Assembly (NCBI GenBank): GCA_037447655.1
Contig: JBBHKE010002380.1
Span: forward strand, 65,914-129,913
DNA length: 64,000 nt
Reading direction: 5' to 3'
Source of the DNA: Zygnema cylindricum
Lineage: Eukaryota > Streptophyta > Zygnematophyceae > Zygnematales > Zygnemataceae
Positions 31,444 through 41,099 of this stretch are shown piece by piece. Below the pieces are notes generated by a model. It was not told the origin of the DNA and ran no database searches. It worked only from the letters and a program-made list of their open reading frames with translations. The translations under genes were made by a program, and so were the position numbers. Positions within the stretch are counted from its first letter, which is position 1. Each line of letters starts with the position of its first letter.

Positions 31444-32170
31444 AATGTCTACAAATGTCACATAAAATTATGCGACGTTACTACCATTTTTGAACAATGC
31501 GGTGCGGCAAGACAGATTGTAGATAGCCGTTACTGGCATTGTCGACATATACAATCGTCACACCCTTAAGAAACAATTTTTTTTGTTACACACAGGGACA
31601 CTTGAAATTTGGGTTTGCTGGATCTACGCTAAAAAACAAAGTTATTTCGCTAAGTTTTGAGTACATGGAGACGCACCCTTATTTCCATGGAGGGGTCTCT
31701 AACAACGGCCACCATTGCGCAAAAGGGAAATCCTTCAAGGCAGCGAAAAAAAAAATGCATGAGAGGGAATAAGTGAACAATTGAATTCAATAAGGCTATG
31801 ATAGTGATGAAATAGACAAAATGTGGTTGGACATCATAAATTGTAGACGCATTAAGTTTTCGCAAATTTTGTCGATCGCTACGACTGTCAAACGTTTTTC
31901 ACACGTCTACAACCGTCACAAAGTTTGTACACGTCTAAAATCGTCATAGTCTAAAATAACGGTTTTGTTTTCACACATCAAAACACTCTGAAAAGTAGTA
32001 AGTAAAATCCTCGCTAAATAACAAGGTAGTAATACTAATTTACGATTTCATGAGATCATACCTTAACTTATTTTCTGCTTTTCCCCTTTGTACACTGATG
32101 GTCTTTCTATCACAAGTTCTGCAATCAAGTTTCGAATTTTTCTACTACGGTATCATGGAATCCATGGTGT
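31444..32170. other. Spacer between elements A and B
   Basis: It starts with the AATGT target duplication of A. It contains ACGTCTACAA-type motifs (31880-31945) shared with 20130-20370 and 59660-59740. No gene recognised. Confidence 0.5.
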
Positions 32171-32246
32171 ACGTCAATATGAGGGTCGCATCGAATCCAT
32201 GGTGTACCTCAATATGAGGGTCGCATCGAATCCATGGTGTACGTCA
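32171..32246. repeat. 35-bp tandem array, left part (target of element B)
   Basis: The unit ACGTCAATATGAGGGTCGCA followed by TCGAATCCATGGTGT occurs at 32171-32205 and 32206-32240 and begins again at 32241, where element B is inserted. The array resumes at 38696. Confidence 0.88.
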
Positions 32247-33295
32247 TGTAGAAACTAATGGTTTTATTAGTATTTTCTAGGTCTGAAAAGAAATATAGAA
32301 GTCGAGGCAGTCTATCTCTAACTTCTCTCTCCAACTCTCAAACTTGTCGCAGTCACTGAGAAATTGGAGAGGAAGCTAGAGCCATGGCTACCTTGGCTAT
32401 CCTGAGGTTTACGGGAATTTTATATTAGGGTTTATATATTTGATTAAAATGTATATGCCGGCGGCAGGATTTGATCCATGTACCTGCCGGCCGGCAGACA
32501 CGAAGTGGCCGGTAGCCTTAGCCGTTTCGTCTAGAGGTATTGTTACGAAGCATATAGTTTGATAATTATTTAGATATGTATTCTTGCGATAAACAATTTA
32601 ACTAGAATTAATTACGGGATACATAGATCCAGTAATATGTAATGTACGACTTACGGTACGGGCATAAATCAGTACCGCGCATTTGTTTCGTAAATGAAAC
32701 AAATACCGCGCATGTATTTATTACGGCCACGATTAAAGCCGAATTTAATCGGACGGCCGGGATTAGCGCCGAGATCGCGGAGGAAGATTTCGGCGGTTTG
32801 TGGCCATCGCCACATCGGATGACGCGTGGCAAAATTCCGTTGGATTGTGGAAACTCCGGAGATTATGGCACCGAATCCGGATTTGACATGTGTCGCCTTT
32901 TTGGCCATGTCGTACAGTATCCGTACATAAAGTACACCGGCAGCTGTACTTTTGCGTACGGAACTCAATTCTGATTGGTTCCGTACATCAGTAGATAGAG
33001 TCTGTGAGAGAGATAGGACTTAGAAAAATTAGAAGATAGGACCCCCTCTCCCAGAGAGCTTCTGTACAAAAGGTCAACTTTGACCCTCCATAACTTACTG
33101 CTCAGGGGAGCAAATTCAGAGATTCTTTTTGCTATCGACTCAGGGGAGTCTTGTCTTCACAGGGGTGAAGTTGGTCAGAGTTTTTGTGTGCCAGGGTGGC
33201 AGTTATTTTTGCTTAAACACAAAGGGGTCAGGATTATCCTAGAGGCTTCTTGGAAGCTGTCCACTCTGAGGACTTATGGAGGTCTCAGAGTTTCA
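32247..33295 (+). repeat. 5' LTR of element B
   Basis: TG..CA ends, 1049 bp. It contains at least ten GTAC tetramers and the palindrome GGTCAACTTTGACC (33072-33085) just after a TATA-like TACAAAAGG. The last bases include ATGGAGGTC, in frame with gag across the PBS. Confidence 0.95.
33072..33085 (+). promoter_or_regulatory. Palindromic double W-box in the LTR
   Basis: GGTCAACTTTGACC is two inverted TTGACC motifs with a 2-bp spacer. TTGAC is the core bound by plant WRKY factors. It is repeated in the 3' LTR (38472-38485) and in element A, and is partly kept in element C (GGTCATCTTTGACC). It lies about 10 bases after a TATA-like sequence, so it could act on the element promoter or its 5' leader. 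Confidence 0.55.
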
Positions 33296-33310
33296 GGTTA
33301 TGGGCCCACC
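33296..33310 (+). promoter_or_regulatory. Primer binding site of B, half initiator tRNA-Met type
   Basis: GGTTATGGGCCCACC begins at the base after the LTR. It also contains ATGGGCCCACC, read as MGPP in the gag frame. Confidence 0.85.
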
Positions 33311-34427
33311 CTCTAGGGTACCAATCTTTAATGGAACTGGCTTCATATACTGGGAAAGTATGATGATAGGAGCTCTATGCGAAAAAAGGTTTTGGGGGAT
33401 AGTGAGTGGACGATTGGGGCGTCCATCAAGTCTTGGAATTCCTCCAGGGTTTGGAGGAAGCAGATTCATCAGGAAAGAGGATCCACCTTCAACGGAGGAA
33501 ACAAAAGAAGGAGAGGTGGTGGACAAATGAAAGGAGAAGGAGACGACCACACCAATAGCAACTAGTTCGGCATTCATGTCACCTATTCCGAGGAACGAGG
33601 AGAATGATACTGAAACCTGGGACTTCAACAATATGGCGGCAAAGCACTTCATCCTACGCCATCTCACTCAAGGACTTGCATGTCCTCATTTGCAGGTAGA
33701 AAGGGCATCCGATCTTTGGATGGCTCTCATAGAGATGTACCGAAGTGGTACGATTCAGCAACAACAGTTGGCTGATCAGAAAGTTAACGAGTATGTATAC
33801 AAAGGGGGAAATATGTTGGATTTTTGCAATGAGTTTGCTACACTCTTCATGGAGCTAGAGAGTGCGGGAAAAGTTTTTAGTGAAAAAGAAAAGGTTAACT
33901 GTTTACTGATGAAGTTACCTGATGAGTTCGAGAACATAGTCAACCGTGTGCAGGACTTGCCGGACTCAAGGTGGATATGGAACTCAGTGGTAGGGATGAT
34001 TCTCGTTCGAGAGAATACGATTGAGATCCGAAGGGGAGGAAAGAGTGGCCAAGCCTTGGCAACAGCGACCGATTGGAGGAACAAGGATTCACGGAAACCG
34101 GTCGGAATCTATAGGGGGAGGGAGCAGAATAATGAGGTTGACGAGTTCGAACCAAGGGCTCCCAAAGGTTTATGTCATTTTTGTAACAAACCGGGGCACT
34201 ATATGGCAGAGTGCACTAATCTAACCAAGCTTCGGTTAAAGGAGGGGCAGACCGGTGGTACCCCGAGAAGAAAGAAAAAGGCCCTTGTCACACAGGTACT
34301 TGAGGCAGAATCCGAGGACGAGGACGATGAGCTCCTTTTGGATGAGGAGTTGGAGGCGAAAAATGAGGTTAAAATTCCACGAAGGCAGAAATGTGTTTAC
34401 GGTGGATTGAAAGGTGAAGCAGGCTAG
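33300..34427 (+). pseudogene. Element B: gag with CCHC knuckle
   Basis: The frame opens as MGPPSRVPIFNGTGF from the ATG inside the PBS (33300), or from an upstream in-frame ATG at 33276 within the LTR. A TGA at about 33528 breaks it, then 33576-34427 is open. That part has UBN2-like helices, the zinc knuckle CHFCNKPGHYMAEC (about 34177-34218) and an acidic linker ESEDEDDELL. Copia-type gag-pol is normally one polyprotein. Ends at TAG where relatives have Trp. Confidence 0.85.
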
Positions 34428-36089
34428 ATTATAGATTCAGGTGCCTCCATGCACATGTGTAAGGATAGGCACCTGTTCAATAAGATAAGAAAGATTCCCA
34501 CCGTAGAGATAGAGTACGGGGATGGGAGGATAGTCACCACTACTCTTGTAGGATTGGTAGATGTGAAAGTGTTAGTAGAAGGAAAGACATCCATATTAAC
34601 ATTCTCCGATGTATTGTTTATTCCGTAGCTGAACAAAAACCTTATTTCTACATCTATATTAGATGATAAGGGTTTTTTCACTACCAGTAGGGAAGGAGTC
34701 TTTACTGCTAGTTTTGAGGAGGATGTCTATTTCATTGCTGAGAAAGGTAGCCATGGGATGTTTAGGCTGATCTTAAGTAATGAAACGAAGAAACTTTATT
34801 AAAGTGGTGTTCATGAAATTATGATGTGGCATAAGAGGCTTGGGCATGTGAATCTAGATAAGTTAAGAGAGATGAAAAAGATGGGAGTGGTGGAAGGGAT
34901 TAAGTTTAGTGAGAATGATAATATAAGTGATTGTAGTGGATGTGCTCAAGGTAAAACACACAGATTACCCTTTCCTAAAATAGCCACATATAAGGGAGAA
35001 AAAATTCTAGATCTAGTACACACAGATATTTGGGGACCAGCTAAAGTGCCCTCACCGGGGGGGAAGAGACTTATGATGACTATCACTGACGATTGGTCTT
35101 GGTATTCCTGAGTGTATTTTTTGAAAAACAAGTTCGAAGCTCAGGATTGTTTTAGACAATATAAAGCATGGAGCGAAAAACTTCATGAAACTCCAATCAA
35201 GAGAATAAGGAGTGACAATGGTGGAGAGTATACTTCTAACCAGTTTGAGGATTTTCTGAGGGAAGATGGGGTCCAACACCAAAAGACAGTTCTAGAAAAT
35301 CCGGAACAGAATGGGGTAGCTGAAAGGTTAAATAGAACACTAAGTGATAGTTTTAGAAGTATGTTGTCGGATAAGAAGATAGGAAAAAGGTTTTGGGCAG
35401 AAGCAATGAACTGTGCTAATTACCTCAAAAATAGAGTTCTTACTTCAGCTATAAAAGATCAAACACCTTATGAGAGATGGACAGGCCGGAAACCAGACTT
35501 ATCTCGTTTAAAGGTTTTTGGCAGTCAAGTATTCAGTCTAGATACAGATCAGTCTAATTGGAAGCTAGATCCTAAAGGAAAACCGGGATACTTTTTAGGA
35601 TATGATGAGGATGTTAAAGGATATAGAGTTTATAATCTAAAAAGAGAAGATATAATCTTAGTAAAGCATATAGTAGTTATGGATGAAAGAAAGTGTGTGG
35701 ATCCCTTCAAATATACAAAGTCAGTAAAAATCAGATTTGAGTCAGAAAATTCCGATGACTTTGAGCTTCCTAACTATCGAGGTTTTAGAGAAGATGACAT
35801 TCTTGCAGATACAAATCAGACCGAAAAGGACTCGGCTGTGGAAACTCTAGTGACAACTCTAACCGAAGCGGAAGACGTGGTGGAAATTGATTCGGAATCA
35901 AGGGATAGGGGAGAAGTCGAGTTTGTTCGAAAGAATCCACGAGAACCATCTATTCCGGCCTCAGATTTTGAGGGGGGAAAAAGAAGTGGCAAAAGACTAC
36001 AAGAAAAACAGGTTAATAACAAGGTAACTAAACTATCTCATCAAGATGAACCTCAAACTTATGGAGAGGCGATGACTTGTCCAGAATGA
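34428..36089 (+). pseudogene. Element B: protease and integrase with several stops
   Basis: Protease motif DSGASMHMC at about 34436. Stops occur near 34428 (Trp to TAG), 34627, 34800 and 35109, then 35112-36089 is open. GAG-pre-integrase HHCC is complete (WHKRLGHVNL, CSGCAQGK). The integrase core has TITDDWS, RSDNGGEYTS and NGVAERLNRTLS. The last part is the acidic linker that precedes RT, ending at TGA near 36087. Confidence 0.85.
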
Positions 36090-37633
36090 AACCGGTGGAA
36101 GACAACCATCAATGAGGAGATGGCCTCAATTATGGCAGCCGATACTTAGGAGCTGGTGGATTGTCCACCTAACGGAAAACCAATCGGTTGTAAGTGGGTT
36201 TTCAAATTAAAACTGAACCCAGATAACACAATCGAGCGCTACAAGGCCTGATTAGTGGCAAAGGGATTTACACAAAAAGAGGGAATTGACTACGAGGAAA
36301 CCTTTGCCTCGGTGGTCAGATTTCCATCCGTCCGCATACTTCTCAGCCTAGCAGCAACAAAAGACATGGAAGTGCACCAGATGGACATCAAGACAACCTT
36401 TTTGCTTGGAGAATTGGAAGAGGAGATCTTCATGCGACAACCCGAAGGGTTTGTGGAGGAAGGAGAGGAGAGTAAGGTATGCCGGCTGATTAAATCTCTT
36501 TATGGTTTGAAAAAGGCGCCTCGACAGTGGAATAAGAAGCTTGATGAGTTTCTTACCGGTCTAGGATATATCTGGATCAGCTCAGATCACTCAATCTATG
36601 TTTTCCAAGATGAGGAAGGTTTTATATTTATTGCAATTTATGTTGATTATTTGCTTGTCTTAAGTAAATTAATGGAAAAAATTAATAAACTGAAAACCGA
36701 TCTTAAGGGGAGATTTGAAATGAAGGATATGGGGGAAGCAAAATATATTTTGGGAATTCAAGTAGAGAGAGACCGAAAAGGAAAATTATAAGATTGACTC
36801 AAAAGGAAGCAATAGGGAACATGCTTGAAAAATTTCAAATGGATAAAGCTAATAGTTATACAACTCCAATGGAGTTGAAGAAGGGAAGAGAGGGGAGTGA
36901 GGAAGAAGGAGTCATAGTCTTAGACGAGGAATTATCTCCTGAAGAGCAGAAGTTCATGCAGACTATTCCTTACAGGCAAGTAGTGGGAAGTCTAATCTAT
37001 TTTATGAATTGTACCCGGCCGGATTTAGCTGCAGCTGTAGGAGTGCTGAGTAGAAGTCTAAATGCTCCCACTAAGAAGGATTGGGAGGCAGCTAAGAGAG
37101 TCCTTAGATACTTGGTAGGAACTAGAGATCTATGGTTGCATTTGGGTGGGGAGAATACTGACATCACTACTTGGAGTGATGCCAGTTATGGTGATGCTCC
37201 GATGAGGAGATGTACTTCTGGATATGTATTATATGTGGGTGATGGGGCTTGCTGTTGGAGTAGCAAACAGCAAAAGGTTATTGCTCAGTCCACCATGGAG
37301 GCTGAGTATATGGCCTCTTGCTCTGCTGTAAAAGAATTGATGTGGGTCAAGTCTTTGCTCGGTGAGCTTGGTCACCTTAAGAGTGGTGTGCAGAAAATAT
37401 TTTGTGATAATCAGGCAGCAATCGCTATTTCTGCCAATCCTAAACACCATTTTAAAGCCAAACACATGGACATCAGACTCAGCTTTGTTAGAGAGAAAGT
37501 AGAAAACAAAATAATCAGTTTAGAGTACAGACCAGATAGTGAGATGGTAGCGGATATGATGACCAAACCTGTGCCTTCCCCTAAACTAATTTTTTGCAGG
37601 GAGAAGTGTGGTCTGAAATTAAAGATTGACTAG
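36090..37633 (+). pseudogene. Element B: reverse transcriptase and RNase H with lesions
   Basis: 36255-36791 carries the first RT half, with MDIKTTFLLGE, SLYGLKKAPRQW and YVDY where YVDD is expected, so a catalytic Asp is lost. Stops lie near 36148 and 36249, and an indel near 36790 shifts the frame. 36794-37633 holds the end of RT and RNase H (WSDASYGD, STMEAEYMA, FCDNQAA), ending at the TAG before the polypurine tract. This copy cannot make active RT. Confidence 0.88.
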
Positions 37634-37646
37634 AAAATAAGGGGAG

Positions 37647-38695
37647 TGTAGAAACTAATGGTTTTATTAGTATTTTCTAGGTCTGAAAAGAAATATAGAA
37701 GTCGAGGCAGTCTATCTCTAACTTCTCTCTCCAACTCTCAAACTTGTCGCAGTCACTGAGAAATTGGAGAGGAAGCTAGAGCCATGGCTACCTTGGCTAT
37801 CCTGAGGTTTACGGGAATTTTATATTAGGGTTTATATATTTGATTAAAATGTATATGCCGGCGGCAGGATTTGATCCATGTACCTGCCGGCCGGCAGACA
37901 CGAAGTGGCCGGTAGCCTTAGCCGTTTCGTCTAGAGGTATTGTTACGAAGCATATAGTTTGATAATTATTTAGATATGTATTCTTGCGATAAACCATTTA
38001 ACTAGAATTAATTACGGGATACATAGATCCAGTAATATGTAATGTACGACTTACGGTACGGGCATAAATCAGTACCGCGCATTTGTTTCGTAAATGAAAC
38101 AAATACCGCGCATGTATTTATTACGGCCACGATTAAAGCCGAATTTAATCGGACGGCCGGGATTAGCGCCGAGATCGCGGAGGAAGATTTCGGCGGTTTG
38201 TGGCCATCGCCACATCGGATGACGCGTGGCAAAATTCCGTTGGATTGTGGAAACTCCGGAGATTATGGCACCGAATCCGGATTTGACATGTGTCGCCTTT
38301 TTGGCCATGTCGTACAGTATCCGTACATAAAGTACACCGGCAGCTGTACTTTTGCGTACGGAACTCAATTCTGATTGGTTCCGTACATCAGTAGATAGAG
38401 TCTGTGAGAGAGATAGGACTTAGAAAAATTAGAAGATAGGACCCCCTCTCCCAGAGAGCTTCTGTACAAAAGGTCAACTTTGACCCTCCATAACTTACTG
38501 CTCAGGGGAGCAAATTCAGAGATTCTTTTTGCTATCGACTCAGGGGAGTCTTGTCTTCACAGGGGTGAAGTTGGTCAGAGTTTTTGTGTGCCAGGGTGGC
38601 AGTTATTTTTGCTTAAACACAAAGGGGTCAGGATTATCCTAGAGGCTTCTTGGAAGCTGTCCACTCTGAGGACTTATGGAGGTCTTAGAGTTTCA
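37647..38695 (+). repeat. 3' LTR of element B
   Basis: Same length as the 5' LTR with two substitutions. Flanked by the polypurine tract on the left and the CGTCA duplication on the right. Confidence 0.95.
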
Positions 38696-38805
38696 CGTCA
38701 ATATGAGGGTTGCATCGAATCCATGGTTTACATCAATATGCGGGTTGCTACGTCAATATGAGGGTCACATTTTATCCATGGTGTTCGTCAATATGAGGGT
38801 TGCAT
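38696..38805. repeat. 35-bp tandem array, right part
   Basis: It continues after element B with the CGTCA duplication: CGTCAATATGAGGGTTGCAT, then three more degenerate units of different length. More diverged than the left part. Confidence 0.8.
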
Positions 38806-39477
38806 TAGCGGCCTGGACCGTTTTGGCATTTACGCTCCCTATATACGCGCGACCGACATTTTGTTGTTTTGCAGTATATCCGCGCCGCTCCTTATCTGTT
38901 TTTTTTCGCAGCTGGAAGCCAATCCTGAGTAACCAAGCTGCCGAGCCAGTGAGCAAGCGTTTGTTTTGGTGTTTTCGATCAGAATGCTCACGAGCCATCG
39001 TATTGAGAATAAAAAACAAATTTTTGTGGACTCGTCGGCTACTTTTTGTTTGACAAGCGGTCAATTCATGAACGATATTGTTTCGTTATATAGTACAATC
39101 ACGGTGATACTTGTACTATTTGTAACAATTACTTGCAACACAACCTACAACACGATCTGTGATCTATAACCCTCAAAAAAACCACACGTGCGGCATCTGG
39201 CGGATATATACGATATCCTCTGCGGTCTTTGTCGGTGAACAGATTCACTATACGCAGGATAGATTGAATAGGGGACCGGTCAACAAGTGGGAAATGAGAA
39301 GTTGAAAAGTTTGTTGCATCTTGAGGACCTTTATCTAGGAGCTAAAGACAACCCACCAAGTCGTCCTACATGTGGCCAGGGACTGTTGACAGGTGGCAAA
39401 GGTATCCAAAATCTACAAGATTCTTGCCACCGTGCGCTAAAAGGCAACAAAATTATAATGTGGACGAGTCCTCTTCC
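38806..39477. other. Spacer, no gene recognised
   Basis: Mixed composition. Short frames exist on both strands but none shows a domain or splice structure that I can support. Confidence 0.5.
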
Positions 39478-40044
39478 ACTACACCGCCAATCGCTATTAT
39501 CGTAGTGTACGCTAATTCTGTCCCGCTTTTTTTTTTTATTATCCATTAGCGTAGTTTATTCTAATTTTTGTTGTACTCCATTTAGGGTTATTTTCCAAGT
39601 ACCGTACAAAATGAAAGTACGTTGATATTTAAATAGTGTGGTGTATGGTCAGTGTCAAACCGTACAAAATTGTACCTTTTTAAGTGAAAAAGTATAATTA
39701 ATGAGTTTTTGTAACCACGGACGAATGAGAATATGCACTCTAAAAAGAGGATGAAATCGGGTTGTCAAATATCACGTTCGCACATATTCGTCCAACAACC
39801 ACGTTTCGACTCTGGGACCGTACGATTTGTGTACGATTTGTCAGATTTTGTACAAATACCTATATTAGTGTAAGCAAGTTTGCGACCGACTTTTTTTTTT
39901 TTTCAAAGACCCACATTAGAATTATTAAACAATTAGAATGTATATTTTTTTTCAAAATTTTCAAATTCTTAATTAGCGTACACCACTGTAATTATTCTTA
40001 TACGCTAAAGAAAAATCTATGCTAATAGCGATTGGCGGTGTAGT
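39478..40044. mobile_element. MITE-family element, 567 bp, long inverted termini
   Basis: Ends ACTACACCGCCAATCGCTAT and TAGCGATTGGCGGTGTAGT are near-perfect inverted repeats of about 24 bases, the same family as 6350-6553 and 19856-20058. The interior is AT-rich with a 10-base T run at 39891 and no coding sequence. It is longer than its relatives, so it may be closer to a parent element or contain insertions. Confidence 0.8.
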
Positions 40045-40108
40045 GTCAGGTGTCGTCTTCGTGAGGATCTACTTGCAGAAGAATATCACTCAAGGACAGC
40101 ATACCTTA

Positions 40109-41095
40109 TGTTGAAATTAAAGGTATTTTCTAGGTTATTTAATTGATTTAAGTAGGAGCAGGAAAAACCAGAGGTAGCCTGCTTCTAACTTCTCTATCTA
40201 GCCTCCATACTTGTCGTAGTCACTCAAGGCTGGAGAGTAAGCAAGAGCCATGGCTGCCTATGCTCCTTCTAGAGTCAGAAGGCAGATCCTTGGTAAACTT
40301 ACCAAAAGAATTGACGGACGCAAGATTTGACCCTGGTACCTACCGTCCGTCAAAGTAACCGTTAGTCTTACCCTGTAGTCTAAGACCATTGCTGAAGTAT
40401 ATTAGGTACGATAGCTACTTAAACTTGACGAAATCGAGAAGTTTGGTTTACTGACAAACAGACCACAACTACACAGATACAGTTAAATAGATTTACACCG
40501 AAAAGTACTGCTTGTATTTTAATGGTAATAAATTAAGGTCGACATCAATCTAACGACGTAGAAAGAAGCCGACATTGCGGAATGGTCATTTTGGTGGGTG
40601 CGGTCATAGCCACACCGGGTGACACGTGGCAGCATGACATTGGATGACGGCATCTCCGGGACATACTATGACGAACCCGGATATGGCACGCGTCGTATTT
40701 CTGGCCATGTCGTACAATGGCCGTACAAAAAGTACTCTGGACCAAGTACCTTTCTATACTGTACACTCAATTGATTGGCTCCGTACATCAATAGTAGAGG
40801 GTTTAGAGAGGGGTTTAGGACTTAAAAAATTAGAGGTAGCCGCCTCTCTCTTAGAGTGCATCAGTATAAAAGGTCATCTTTGACCATTGATAATTAACTG
40901 CTCAGGGGAGCATAATCAAGGTTTATTTTTGTGGCAGACTCAGGGGAGTCAGCTCTTCCAAGGGGTTCACTTTGGTCAGTCTGTATACTTTCTGGGTGTC
41001 AGTTATATTCGTACAACGACCAAGGGGTTGAGGTCATCCTAGAGGCTTCTGGTAAGCTACCTGCTCTGAGTACTAATGGAGGTCTCAGATTTGCA
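40109..41095 (+). repeat. 5' LTR of element C
   Basis: It carries the best TATA box of the LTRs here, TATAAAAGG at 40865-40873, directly followed by GGTCATCTTTGACC, a half-degenerate version of the W-box palindrome. The end is TTTGCA, followed by the PBS. Confidence 0.8.
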
Positions 41096-41099
41096 GATT

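Larger units (their letters stand above)
32247..38695 (+). mobile_element. Ty1/copia element B, full length, near-identical LTRs
   Basis: The LTRs at 32247-33295 and 37647-38695 (1049 bp each) differ at only two positions that I can see (32594/37994 A to C, and 33286/38686 C to T). The target duplication CGTCA is perfect (32242-32246 and 38696-38700). The PBS directly follows the 5' LTR, and a polypurine tract AAGGGGAG (37639-37646) precedes the 3' LTR. The coding order is the same as in element A, but with many in-frame stops. It is inserted in a 35-bp tandem array. Confidence 0.95.

Noticed and set aside
39287-39505. 72-codon frame before the MITE at 39478
   Set aside because: It runs into the MITE terminus and has no recognisable motif.
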